Source: Himantopus leucocephalus (Eukaryota > Chordata > Aves > Charadriiformes > Recurvirostridae). Taken from it: a DNA stretch of 64,000 nucleotides. The stretch spans positions 35,726,982-35,790,981 of the forward strand of contig RSEF01000003.1 in the NCBI GenBank assembly GCA_003993805.1. Direction: 5' to 3'. The notes beneath the pieces were generated by a model. That model saw only the letters and a list, made by a program, of their open reading frames with translations. It had not been told where the DNA came from and made no database searches. Positions 13,235 through 27,000 of the stretch are shown piece by piece (the first letter of the stretch is position 1; every line of letters starts with the position of its first letter). Both the position numbers and the translations under genes were made by a program.

Positions 13235-13800
13235 TACATCTCCTTTCAGCCCTTTCTTCTTCAGATTAAACAATTCAAATACTTCTGTCTTTCAACACGG
13301 GTCATGTTTTCTGGAGCTCAGATAACTTCCCGCCAACCTCCTTTTCTGGTCTTCCTCCCCTTGGCTCAAGTCTTTCTTTAAATATGCCCAAAAGCAAACA
13401 CAATATTTAAGCTGAGGCATCAATTTCTCTCTTAATAGAGTGTCTGCATTTTTCTTTCAGCATCACAACATTGTTAGCTTATGTTTAGTTTGTGGTCCAC
13501 TAAAAACCTAGCTCCTTTAGCTAAGAACTGCTGTCTAACCAGTTATTCTACATCTTGTTCTTGACTATGCCTCTGTAGCACAGCCTCCGTACTCACTGCA
13601 TTGCATTCTATTCATTTCAAAAAATTCAAATGGTCAGGATCACTTGGAGTTTTAATCTTGGCCTCTGCAGCATACAGGTTTAGCATCATCTGTGGATCTA
13701 ATAAGCACACATTCAAATCATTCATGAAAATATTGTGTCTTAACAGAGAAGGAAGATAGCCCTGCAGAGTTCCACCTGATAGATCTCTCCAGATTAACAG
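13235..13800 (-). mobile_element. Very old CR1 fragment
   Basis: Read on the plus strand, this stretch follows in order the inverted consensus of old amniote CR1: an ATTAAACAA...CAATATTTAAGCTGAGGC block, then AGCATCACAACATTGTTAG, then GTTTAGTTTGTGGTCCAC, then GAACTGCTGTCTAACCAG, later AGCATCATCTGTGGATCTAATAAG and ATTCATGAAAATATTG. Many substitutions and small indels show great age. There is no coding potential left. The identity is from memory of the family pattern; a RepeatMasker run would settle the bounds. Confidence 0.75.
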
Positions 13801-14721
13801 TGGCTAAATACAGATATCATAATGAATGACACGGAAGGCTTGGAAAACTTCAGCTATACACTAGCTAGGGAGAACTAATTTTTAAAAAAGCCAAACAAAC
13901 AAAAGAATTAATTCATTATCAGTCATATTTGGAAGGGAAAGTGAAAGGTAAATGTAAGAAAAATCATGAGGACACATTTTCATCTCCCTTGTTATAAACA
14001 CTTCTTCCCAGGTAAATCAAAGATAAATAGTACACTAGCTGTGAGAAGTCCACCTGAAGAAACGTTAATTGTCATTAAGCATGAGCACAGACAGGGACAG
14101 GCTGCATACAGTGTCTTTCTCTCCAGGTATTTCATTTCTCCAGCACCCTCCTCTTTCCCTCCCCCCACTAAAACATAGGTTAATGAACAAAGAAAAACCA
14201 TGTTCCTGAAATGATTTTTGATTGTTGACTCCTTTAAATCTTGCCACCTTTCCCTGCATAGTACCTTTTCAAATGGATCAAGCCGGAGTAAATCATATTA
14301 ACCAGGGAACACCTTCAATTTTAAACCATTAAAGTACTTGTGCATTGTATCAAAATGAATGAGGTATTTCACCTATTTATGAGTTTTCATTTTAGCTTCT
14401 AAAAAAAAGGAAATAAAGGAAAGACAATCTGGTTTGAAAATTAAAAAAAAACATTTTCACAGTTCATTGTATGCTTCAAACAGGAGCTGCTGAAGTTATC
14501 TAATTTGGGGCTACTGTCTAATTTGAGAAACTGGCCCCAGTCTCCAGTTATTTTGTTCTGTATCAGTCTGAGAGAGTACAAAGGCCCTTTATCAACCAGT
14601 AACATTCATCCCTGTTAAGGTACTTGAATACTAACCAAGTAGTTTCTCTGTCATCCTTTTTGATGGAAGTGAACAGGGGGAATTCCTCATGTGGTGATGG
14701 TGGGGGAGTAATTTTAAGCCT

Positions 14722-14960
14722 TCAAATACGTCTCTCTCTCCTTTGAACCCTCTCCAATTTTCCAACATCCTTTTCAGAGCAGATCAGAATTAGTGACAAC
14801 ATTTCAATATTATTCTCCCTAACAGCATATACAAAGATAAAAATCGCTTCTTTCTTCCCATCGTTGCTGCCTTGTTTATAAACAAGATCATATTTCTCCT
14901 TTTATCCTCACCATCTTACAACAGGAATTTTCCTGTATTTACAGGGTAGCATTATATTAC
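14722..14960 (-). mobile_element. Probable very old CR1 fragment
   Basis: The phrase CCTTTGAACCCTCTCCAATTT followed by an ACAACATTTCAATATTATTCTCCCTAACAGCATATACAAAGATAAAA-like order (14785-14842) resembles the inverted CR1 reverse-transcriptase end region, in diverged form. It may belong to the same ancient insertion as the fragment at 13235-13800 or be separate. Weaker match than the others. Confidence 0.5.
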
Positions 14961-17900
14961 AAACCATTTAGAGTTCTTGTGATGGTATAACAAAAATGAG
15001 TTCTCCAAGCAGAATATTGGCAAAAGTCAAAATTTGTTATCACTGCCATTTCTTGGTTTAGAGTGGGCATCCCCTTCTATTTTTTAGGATGAAGATATAG
15101 ATATATTAATTTAATCAACAAATTTTGCCAGCACAGCCAATGGTGGTGCTTATATTACACTGTTTGTCCAGTAAGACTCTGTTCCTTAGGAAAACAGAAA
15201 AAAAAAAGGCTTTCCAAGCTATCATTCTCCAGCAAATAAACTGGATTTATATTTTTTAAGATAAAAAGGAAGGCCATATTTCAGAAAGAGAAAACATTTT
15301 ATTTGAATGTGGTCAAGCTGTCAATCAATAAATCAGTTGCGATTTCTCCGGCTTCCTCCTCATCGATATACTTCCTCACCAATCTCCATCGCCTGCAAAT
15401 TTGTACCGCAACAATTTTACACTTATTTGCAGGCTGCTTATAAAAATACTATGCAGCCCAAAGCTGTATAAAAAGATTTCTGCATTATTTCAATAGAAAT
15501 ACACCCCTCTTTGATGCTGACTTTTTTCTGACATTTCCTCTGAGATTCTAAATGTTTATAATACGTGCAGAGAACTAATGTTTTAAAAATCTGTCTGTGA
15601 TGCAATATTAAGTCAAATGCCTCACAGAGTCTGTTTTTGCAGTTGTGCTTTTGACCACTCATTAGAATGTCTTAAATAATTCCCATTTTTTTTCAATCAA
15701 GAAAAAACTTTTTCACCTTCCATGTTTCAGTCACAGCTTGCTTTCAGCTTTGCAAAGTTAGCATCTTTTCTAGGATAATAAAAACCTTTTTTCTTTTCTT
15801 CTCTTCTCCAGAGACAGGAATGTAATGACCTCACTGTATTCTGTTGTTTGGCTCCATGAACTGAAACAAGTCCCTCTTTATTACCTTCGCCTTAGCTTTG
15901 TTGACTGGTACATTCATACATACAGATTTAATACCATATAGTTCAGTTTTATCATTGGCTTTCAAAAATTGGGTGAGTGCAAGACCATGCAGATTTAGGC
16001 ATAGGTACATGTCAGTACAAAGTCTAGCACTTTAACTCATGCAGCTGGTGAGGGTGAGATTATGCTACGTCAGACAGACTGTGCACTGAAGCACAGTCAC
16101 ACATTTCCTCCTACAAAGCCAGGAGACCAAATAAGCAAATAGCTGGGGACCATAAACTCCTAAGCCACAAGATGGAGAGACTTAAAAACTCATCCATACA
16201 TTCTCTTTGTCTGAAGGAAAACCATTGCAAAATGGGACAAAAACCCCACAACAAACCATAACCTGAACTATGTGCCACCTAAAAGATTGGCTAACTGCTC
16301 TGGTTGAAATCTCATCTGCTGAGGGAGAAGAAAGGAACAGTTTTTAGCCAAAGCAGCTGCCTGATGCAGCTCAAGGCATGTTCACGTAAGTGCTGGTGTT
16401 GCCATATGGAAGAACTTGGGAAGATGTGGATTGAGGCAGGCAGTACTGCCCATTTTGATGTCAGCCAGCACTCATATCAGTTTAAGCGGATTACAAATCC
16501 ACACCCTTTGTAATTCTGAGCAGGTTAGCATAGATGGCTTTCTCTTTTGACACAGAGGGTGTAGTTCCCCAACCCAGCTCTGCCCTCAAAGCCGATTTAA
16601 GAAGTTCCCACCCTGGATTCCTCACTCCTCACTGCTGGTTCCCAGTTCTGCACTACAGTTCCTTGTACCTTCTGTGGGCAGGCAGATCTACAAGCCACAC
16701 TGCAAACCCATCACAGCAGCAATTCTCCCCACTGACTCAGTTTACAGTAAAGGCTTACCAACAGCTGCAGTGTGACTGATGGCAATGCTTCAAGAAAGTT
16801 CAAGCCCAATATAACTGTTGGTGTCAGAAAGGCATTCTCCTCTTCGCCCCTACTGTGTGCGCACACTTGACCCCTTCTAAGCCAGTTCATCACACTGAAC
16901 TGAGTGAAAACTAACTAGGAAAGGGGTGTAAAAATCACAAGACTAGGAATGAGACTGCTACTTTCAGCTGCAACAAGTCACTTGAATAGCTCAGCTGTCT
17001 CATGAAACATCATTAGAGAGCAATGAGTTCTGGCAGAAGGGATGGGCAATTCTTAACCAGCTCTTCTGCAAGAAAAAATGTCCATGGAATTACATGCAGA
17101 TTTTATTAACTTCTGATGCAAAAATGGCTTGGTAGCTCCACTGGCTTCTGCCTTAGGGTTCCCAATGCTGCTGTCATGTTGAAATGAAGAAGTTTTTCCA
17201 ACTATAGTTATGATACTGTTATTACTTTTTTTTTTTTTTAAAGAATCCCTAGCTTAACATTTCCTTAACTGGTAGCTCCTGACAAAAGACAATTTAAAAT
17301 AAAAGCATCTTGCAAGATCCCAATCAAAAATAATAATAAAAAACCCAAACCAAAAAAAAACCACACTACCCTGAACTCCCCACCTCCATTTCTCAAATAC
17401 TCTTCATCTCTAAGTCAAATATTCTTTATCATCTCCTTGAAGCACACATAGGCATATTATAATCACCAGTTCTCCTATTATTCAATTCTCAAAGCATTTC
17501 ACTTGAAATGAGTATTTACCATCCTGAAGTGGCTGATAAACTAGGTTTAAAACAAACTTGAAGGCCAGAGAGCCCTCTATATGCAAAGGCTAACAATGAG
17601 GTAGACGTACAAAGCTACAGAAAAATATAAAGTTGCACAGGGCTTATTTGTTTTATTACATAGAAAAAGGATGAACCCTCTGCTCTGTTGCAGTTCTGCC
17701 TGCTTCAGAGAGTTGAATGGCCATCAGGAAGAGATCAAAGAGCATGGGGTTGGGGTAGATAGAAGAAAGGAAATTCTTCAGTGGATTACAGAAATCTTCA
17801 CTGAATTTCTTTTTTGGTCCAACTCGCCCTCTTTAAGGAATGGGGATGAAATCATGGAGTAAATATGACTTCTAAATTTTTGTTTTCTATATGCAATTCA

Positions 17901-19807
17901 AACTAGATTGTTAATACAACTAAAGTAACTGTTTTATCACCCTTACATGAAACAAAAGGAAAAAAATAGAAATTACATCTTCACTGTGAGTTTATACTAT
18001 ACTCCTAACAGAACAACTCCACTATTTGAAGGCAACATTTGAGCAGAGGTAAGATTCTGGAGGAATAAGTGACACCGGCGACGTACCCCAGCTGATAGGG
18101 ACGCATCACACTGGACAGCAGGCACAGGAGTCCCCGCTTCCTCCGGAGAGCTCTCTGCCACAGACACTTACTTCTGTTAACTTGAGTTGCTTGTACTAGA
18201 TTGATCAGATTTCTTTTTTCTGGAATATATCAAGTAGTATCAGAGTGCATTCAGTCTCTGTGCCAACAGTCGTATTTCACTACTGCTCTTAAAACCAGGC
18301 AGAGTTAATCAGTTTAATTTGAAAGAAATTAATATACTCAGCACTTGTACAGAGGTATACTGTCTGAATATTCAGAGTGGCACAGTGGTAATTCAGTACT
18401 AAAGCTAGTTTACTGATTAGCAGCTGTTATTTCTTTCAAACTCTAAACCCCATGTATTTAATTAAACTGTCTGAGACACTGCTGTCTCAAATCCCACTAA
18501 AGCTACCTTCTTAACACTCAGGGTTTTACCTCACTAGTACTCAGCACCTATCTTCCCATTACTGCAGCCATAATTCAAAAGATAAGTATAGCTCTAAGAC
18601 ACAGCTTAAGCTGAATGGTGAGTGAGATGACAGCATCTGTATATAGAGAAGACTGGACCTTGAGCTTGCATGTGCAAGCAACGTGACAGAATAATTAAAT
18701 GGGTCAGGGAAACGTGCTGTATTCAGTGAACCCAAGCAGACCTAGTGTACTGCAAGTCAAGTCCTGTCCTTTGCAGCTTTCTGGAAAAGCATTTTGCAGA
18801 CATTTGTGTTCTCTCTGCACTCTGCAGGAGCTCCTGCTTAGAACTTTGCCTTGAGACGGCAAGAGAACATAAATCCCTCTGTTTAAAGGTCAATATTTCA
18901 AAGTGCTCCAAAATGGACATTTTGTTTTCAGAAGTAGTGTCAAGGGAAAGCGTATTGGCGGCAAAAAGAAAACTTCTAGTAGGCAGTCACATTAGGGTAA
19001 TGTAATCATGACTCATGCTCCTCACCCATTTCCTGACTAGGGCTGTGCATGATCAAAAGAAAACCAGCTACAGTAATGCTGCCGCTCGTTAATGTTAGCT
19101 AGCCTGAAAGGATTACAGACTACCAGAATACAAACTCATTGCAGAGTATCCTATTTAAAGCCTGGCATAAATTGACACTGACAAACACAGTGGCGTAATA
19201 CCACACTCAATCAAAACAACAACTTGCCTTTGTTGCGAGAAACAAATTACAACTTTTTATGATGAGTTTTCCTACCTGAACAAACCCTCTCACACACCTT
19301 AAAACACTGTAAATCCTCGGGGTGTGTAGGGAGAGGGAGGGGAGTATCCAATTGCTAGTCAGTGTCTAAAGAAACACAAGATACAGGGCCCTTTTAAAGA
19401 GCATCACAGAAAACTCAGACTGCTATAAAACAACTACCGCCTCCCCAGAAAGGCCGTAAAAGAACACACACAAAAGTGCCAAAGCACGAGCTGAGCCTAA
19501 GTGGCTGTCACCTTGTAAGAAAGGCACTGCAAGAGGCAATTTCTGTCTCAGTGTTCAATCCTGTTGGGCAGCCTGAGTGAAGCGTGTGCTTAATGATGCA
19601 AATTGGTGTTCATTTGTATAAAGAGTTCTTCAGCAGAAAACAAATTTCAGATCCTTGTTGGGACCTTGGTCAAATTTAATTTGTTCCAAAACCCACATTA
19701 ATGAAAACCCCCAAATTAATCAGATATTTCAATAGAAACTAGGCTAGACATTAGGTAACAGGCATGACAACACCCAGCTGCACCTCCCTGCAGCCCTCAC
19801 CAGCCAA

Positions 19808-19864
19808 ATAGAATCATAGAATCATTTAGGTTAGAAAAGATCTTTAGGATCACTGAGTCAACTC
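19808..19864 (-). mobile_element. Short CR1 3' end scrap
   Basis: AGAATCATAGAATCATTTAGG followed by TTAGAAAAGATCTTTAGGATCACTGAGTC is the inverted last 55 bases of a CR1 of the subfamily with a TTTAGGTT tail junction. The rest of the element is missing. Confidence 0.85.
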
Positions 19865-20907
19865 TTCTCCCTCCCTGCTACGCCAGAAGCAGAGCCCTGC
19901 ATTTGCAGGTCCCTTTCACTCCTCTTTGCATATGCCAACTAACTGCTAAACATGCTCCTCAGCACCAGTCACTGTGTTCCTTATGCTTCTTTGACAAGGG
20001 AGATCAAAAGGGAGAGAGATCCTGCAGTTGATCATTAAATATATAATCTATTGCCAAAACCATTGTCCACAGAATGAAGACTGATCAGCAGTGGCACTCT
20101 ACTCCCAGGTCATTGAGGAGACCTATACCAGTTGTCTGACAGCCAAATTCAACTTGAACAACCTGGCTTTTTAGCAATGCCTCAGCTTACCTCTTAGAAA
20201 TCTCAGACATTCTGCCCCTATCATGTTGCAGAGTACTGGAGGACAGGTAGGCGAAACAATCAGTTGCACAAGGTACAAGTTATGTTTAGGTCTGACTAAA
20301 CCAACACCAGCTAAATATACTAAGCTTTTGCTTTATCTAGGTTGCACTAACTACTTCGGAGTTGAGAGAGGCTGGTTCTGGAACACAGCACATATATACC
20401 AAGGCCTTACTGCATTGTGACACTTGCTGATAGACTGTTATACCTCTGCTTGGTCATCACATGTCTTATTTATACAAATCTAACAGCACAGAAATGAGGT
20501 GCAGCAATCCCGTTGGGCATGGACGCACCTTTCTCTTGACCAAGAACAAGCTGTTACCGCATGCTGCAAGTTGTTCATGTACCGATTCATACAGCTGGTA
20601 TGGAAGGCAGCAGGGTGTAGGCAGACAAATAAGAGAACATAATTCGGGGACCAACTTTCCTGTGCAAAGGGCACGTTTATTTACTTAATCCTTTAATAAG
20701 TAGGTAAGATGAACTTCTGCCTTTACTGAAGGCTATTTAAAGCAAATTTCTAATGGCTCTTGTAAGCTCTAGGGAGTCAGAATTCAAGTCACGGGAGAAG
20801 TGATACGTTGCTTAGTGTGGTTTACCATCCTTTGGAAATTTAAGAAAAGGTCACACATTGTAGAGCCCAGGACAGCATTGCAGTGCTGACAAAAACCTCT
20901 GCTCAAA

Positions 20908-21025
20908 CACTAGAAAAAACAACCCAAAAACCCCCAAAGCCAAAACCAAACAAACAAAAACCCCAAAACACAACAATTATGACAAAAAAAAACAAACCCA
21001 CCAACAACTCAGAAAACAAAAACAA
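20908..21025. repeat. A-rich low-complexity tract (A/C only in long stretches)
   Basis: Repeated CAAAACC, AAACAAAC and AAAAACCCC-like words with hardly any G or T for over 100 bases. The 69-residue ORF over it (Lys, Pro, Asn, Thr) is a by-product of composition. Confidence 0.85.
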
Positions 21026-24000
21026 CGTAAAGATGGTCAGAATCCAAGCCACAGAAGTAAGTGGCCAGGTATTCCCAATCTCCTTAGTTTAAGCAAGGGG
21101 AGTAGAAACTGAGGTCAATTTCTCTATCCTGAGTGCAAATCCAAACCATATCCAGAAAAAAAATCCCCCATATAATACTGTAAAAATGCATCAGGATTGC
21201 ATTAATTTAAGGCACAGTGTGGCGCTCTTTTCTCTTGTAAAAGTCCGTACTGTTTCTTTTAACAGAGATAGCTTCTGTAGAAACACAAGAAAGCAGCACA
21301 CTTTAGCTCCCTGAATTACAGAAGAGCACGTGGCCAGCGACAGTACACTCAAGAAATTTAAGAGGGAATTTGCATTCAAGGAAGGCATCAACATCTTCGT
21401 GTTGCTGCTTCAGTACTGGACAGGAAGAAATTAATGGATAATGTAGGTCCTGTTCCACAGACTCTCTGGATATAGCTCACATGGGAAAGAATAGGAATAT
21501 CCTAACCAAAATACTTTGAAACACAGTCCCAGCAAAAGGCATGTACAGTAACTTCTAGAAGGAAGATGATATTACCAAACTCACATTCCTTCTTTTCCTC
21601 TGTACGTGGGCGCTACCTGGATTCATCGGAGGTATGCTCCTTCTGGCTGCAGAAGCAGTGGGGCAGCATACTTGGGCTCCGAGGAAGGAGCCCAGGGAAA
21701 TCCTTACTGGAGGAAGTCATTAAATTGTTCACTAACAGCTACAAAGATCCATGTTAGAAATAGTTCACCAACACCTCTATTGCTGTAGTCCTATGCATCT
21801 TAAGTTAAACCACATCCTTGGGGAAACTGGGATGTTGTTGTTTTGTTTGCTTAAGTTCTCTCAGAACACAGAATGCTAAATACGGTTATCCTACAATAAT
21901 TCAAATTATATATATGTACTTTCTTAAACAGAAATCCTGCCGTAGACACTGCTATTAAACTCTTGCCATTCCTGAAAAGACCATAATCCATTCAATTCAG
22001 AGAACAAAAGTGGGAAGGCAGAGACAATTTAGCATGGGAAGAGAAGAAAAGCCCAAACAACAATGAAAAGAGAAAAAAATCTACACCTAATCAGGAAGCC
22101 AAAATTCTCCAAATACAACACATTAGCAGCTTGCAGTAGAACAGTTAACTTCTAGTAGTCACCAGGTTCCCAGGTTAGTGGCTGCTGATTAAGAAAGTTC
22201 ACACCTCGCAAAGTGAGTGTTTCAGACTGACTGAAACAAGGCAGGCAGTTTCACCCAGGATGCCAACACAGGCTGAAAGAGCATCACATCTTAAAGTGAA
22301 ATCTCAATTTTAAAAATAAAAAATAATGTGATTACCTGAAAAATCCAGAGAGACTCTTTATCTGCCGTACTTTTTGGCTGTTACATTCCCAGTGACTTAC
22401 TATCCAACAAGACGAACCAAGTACTGCTTTAGAACTTGATTAAGCAAATAAATAATGAAATTCTCTTCATATCTCTGGCTAGTCACCTTTCTTATGCAGG
22501 AGAAGATACAGAAAATTTTCTTATGTGTTTCTCCAGACACCTAAATACTCTTCTTGGGCTTTCCATTGAAAGGCTGTCATTCACTAGGCACCTGGAAAAA
22601 GCCATTTGCTCCTTCGTCAAACTTAGCATTCATGCTCTCAGCAGAGTGCAACAAAGAGTTTACCAATATAATGACTATCTTGGTACCCATGCTGGATTTG
22701 GAAAGAAACAACCCCTCATCCCAGGAAGTACAAGGTTCTTTTTCCTAGAATATTCCAATATTAAATGCAAGAATGAAACAAAATTAACATGTTGAAACAC
22801 TGTAGCAGTTGATGGCTACTAATGACACTTTTCAGATAGCTTAAAAAACAGCCAAGATTCATTTTTTGAGTCCACTTGGTCCACATCTCTCTCTCTCTGT
22901 TAGCTGTAATTAAATCAGTGTAATTATTGGAGGCTATAACTACTGCAAATCGGATCAGAATCAGGACTCTTGCTTTACTAAATAGATGACAAGATAACAA
23001 AACCAGTGCATCTGCAATGGAAGGATAGGTCTGGACAACACCCGATACACACAGCTCCTCTTCTGCCCGGATCTACTCAAAGCCAAAACAATAATTTGAT
23101 TTTTTTTCCTGTCATGGAATCTCAGAGTAGATCAATTATGACTTCTTATACACCAGCTTAACACGCCTGATTTCATAGGTGTTTCTCCCCCTCTGTATGC
23201 CGTAAAAGGTAGTGTTGCTCCCAAATCAGACTGATGTTACAAACAGAAGTTGTGGCATTTTTTCCTATGGGCATTAGGAATCGTGTGGGCTTTCTGCTCA
23301 GCAGAAGGACATTCAACTTGCATTGTCAGTGGATACTCTTAAACTCTTTGCCTTCAATCATCCATTTAAGTTGGCGAATTACCCTAGAATGACTTGCAGT
23401 GACTGGGGATCGAGGGAGGAGAGGAAAATTAACGGGTAGATAATGGAAATGAGAGGAAGAGAGCGATCTTGATTAGCTGATATCTGAACATCAGCAAGCC
23501 ACTTGAGTTTTAACAGTAGCCAAAGTCATGCATTCAAGATTTAAATTTAAGACTAAATCACATAGGCCATACTTTCAGGAGGGAAGACTGTGGTCAGAAA
23601 CAGTAATAAGAGTTTTGCAGGTCAGAAGAGATTATCAGCTGAACCTCATCCTCTTGTGCAGTAGTCACAAGGAGCTACTGCAATTCCCTGATGCATAAGA
23701 GGGCACTGACAAGGGAAAGGGGAGGTCCAGTAATTCTGTATTTGGTGTTGCTGTGAAAAAGGCTCTCGCATCATTGGCCATCACCATGTCCAGTCACAGT
23801 AGCCACAATTCCAGGAGGATGCCACTAAACAAAAGATAGTTTCAGAAGAGCCACAAGACTGATACAATCACCTGTGTTTGCTAGACTAAAGCTAGACAAA
23901 GCAAGGCAAGAAAGAAGATGTACCTTCTTGTAATAGCAAGAACAATTTACCAAGGTTTGTGGTAGATTCTCTATTATTTGGATTTTTATTTTAAAAAAAA

Positions 24001-27000
24001 AAAGAAAAACCTAAAAACTGCCCATTGTCTAACTCAAGAAATTCAGGCAGAGCCAGGAGTCATACTGACACAGAACTGGGTAACGATTCCGGAAAGGCCT
24101 ACAGCTCGTCATAGAGAGGTTCCCAATGGTCTGTTCTGGCTTTTATCATTCAAGATATGAACAGTATTTTTCCCTAAATACATTACATTTCTCTTAAGAA
24201 TTAAATATTTTGGAAAGCATTTTTATCTAGGGAAAGCCATGCTAAACTAGAGCCTTTTTGTCCACAGATTATGTTTTCTTGGCCATCAAGATGATTATGA
24301 AGGTTGAAAGGGCAAATCTCCTGGAAGTTATCAAAACAGAGCTCTCATCCAGACTGTTGTGTTTGGAAAGTTCTTGTCTTTCCACATGAAATAGAAAAAA
24401 AAATATATCTATAGATATCTATGTTTGACACTACTTCAAACCTTGCATGGAGAACTGAATAAATTCTTCCCTGTCAAACTGCCATGAACAGTTTGAGATC
24501 TGCAAGGTTTAAAAGCTGGTTCTCCTCCGATGCTGTGCAAGCAGAAGGGCACACATTTCACAGCAATTTAACCTATTCAAAGTAAACAAGGAAAACTAAA
24601 CATTTTAAAAGTACAACTTCCTAACAAGAGTATCTCAACTCCATCACAGAGCAGAATCCAGTGTTCAACTTCAGATACTCAGTTTTGAAGAAAAGCACAA
24701 TGAAAAAATAAGATGTGGCTTCATTCACTTTTACTCGAGAGAAATTAGCATAGTTCTTGGATTAGACAATACTCTATAACTATCATTTCTTTTCAAGCCA
24801 CATCTCCTATATATTGTTACTGCTGTAAAACTTGAGTTTGGGACCACATTTGTACTTTCAGGGTATTAACCCAAGAACTACAAACTTTGCAATTCAGGAA
24901 GCCCAGTGACTACTGACAGCTACCTCACCAGATGGACTGAAAGAACACACTGAATCAGAGCACCTGAAAAGTCATCTGGTACCATTTCAGTCAAGGTTCT
25001 TTAATGTACACACAAGCACGAACACATAGACAGCTGCTCCTACCTCCGCAGATACCACACTGTTTAATACAGAGCGAATACACACAATTTCTTAGATTAT
25101 GCCTTTTTAACATGTCCACCTACCCTTCAGATGTCTTGGAAGCTTCCATTTGAAAGCTCATTTTCAGAGTTGTTTATAAATATCAGACTTTGCCATTCAA
25201 GCCAACACTTTCTATACTTCATCTGCAGCAATCTGTTTTTTTATTTGGAGGATTAGAAAGAGGTGGGAGAATTTTAACTGAAGCTGTTAAACTGTTTCTC
25301 TAATGAGACAAAACAAAATTATGTATTTCTACTCCCCTGCTCTACTGTAATGCCCTTTACTCCTATGCCTACACCACCCATCAAAATCCACAGCCTTGCT
25401 AAAAAGTTCTGGCACTCTTGTACTTTTAAAGCTAGTCCTGACATTGAAATTTGTATCTGGGAATGTGTCTTTTCCTGTCACTGTGAATTAACAGGACAGT
25501 CAATTTTAAGGTGTTTTAATTGTATAATTTTCGCAAGATTCAGTATCTTAGTGTCTGCCAGCTAAAGTCTTCCAAAATCCCCTCTCTATTAAAAATACCA
25601 CCTCTCCTGCTTACATTGCTCTATCCCCACAAACAACTCGGCAGGATGGAATAACCATCAACCCAAATTCAGAGGAAGGACAGAACCTCTGTATAAGAGC
25701 TAGGGATGTGGAACCAGGAGATGGAGGACAGTGGAAGTGGGGAAGGGGACAGACTCTTATGCATAGATGCAAGGGAGAAAGACACTCAAGGAATCTTGAT
25801 GCAGAAAAACTAGCTGGAATTTGGCAACTGGAGTTAATTTCATATTTAGATTGCTCATTTGAGCATTGAAGCCTGCTTCTTTCCTTACACATTCTTCAGT
25901 TTTATGCAGATTCTCTCTTTGTATTTTCAGAGCTTACTTGAATACGCATGAAGATTTACATTTCAATGGATATACTGTTCTTACCAAAGGTAGTGTCAAA
26001 AAGCTTCCAACTTCTCTGCTGTTGCTTCATTAGATGCTACTCCTGTCTTTTCCTCCTATAAGGTTGTCAGAGCACATCCCAGCAATCCAACTGTTATACC
26101 GTGCCACAAAATACCTTATTTACAATGCATATTCCTCTGCCAAAGTAGAGGCACTGTTGTAGTCTCAAGGCAAAATAACTACTGCAACTAAAAGTGAAAT
26201 TGCTTCTCAGACAAAAATCTGAAAGCTGTCTGCAGCATGAACTACTTGATTGTTCATCACTTTTCTTTGAAGAGGTGGGTTTTATTTTTGTCCTTACAAA
26301 TTCCTTTAGGAACTCCTACAGATTCCTAACCCACTTTGGCTCTTGCTATTGTAACTTTTCTTCTTTGGCACTAGAAATATGTATTTTTAAGAGAGCTGTA
26401 CAGCCCACTCTGCCATAAAATGGATGACCTTGTTGTCTTTGCTGTTGACCTTCATGGATCTTATCTAAAAGCCTTTGGAGACTGAGATGGGTATTCATCA
26501 TGCCTGAGGCTGCATATAGACGAAATCAGAAGAAATATAGCCTCCCTCCCCACTAAAATCATACCGTGTGAGCGGGGAAGGGACATACAGGAATAGAGCA
26601 ACTGCCATACAGATTACTAGTCTGCTCGGTCCACTATCTTGTTCCTAACAATAGATTTTTCTATTCAGCCTGTATGACTTGTCCATGCCACTAATTACTT
26701 TGCGTATTGTTAATAAGAAACAAGTTAGAGCAGATACGATAACATTAACAACCTAACCTTTTCATTTAAGGTTTTCTTCAAACTGACTAGATTCTACAAT
26801 TCAATTCTGGTCAAGATGACCAAACTGAGCAATGTATTACTACAAATTTGTATTATTGTAGCATCAGAGGCCCTAATCGCAAGCCAGGTATCTAGTATAT
26901 TAAGAATTATGCAGACATAAAATGACAACACCAAAATCTCACAAAAAACAGGTCTTCAGTTTTTGCATCTTTTGGGACAGGGAATACTGTTAGCTTTGCA

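Noticed and set aside
24405..24418. Palindrome ATATCTATAGATAT
   Set aside because: AT-only-type palindromes of this size are expected by chance in AT-rich introns.
24950..24998. Possible old CR1 tail (GAATCAGAGCACCTGAAAAGTC)
   Set aside because: Match too short and weak, with no octamer tail or inner block.
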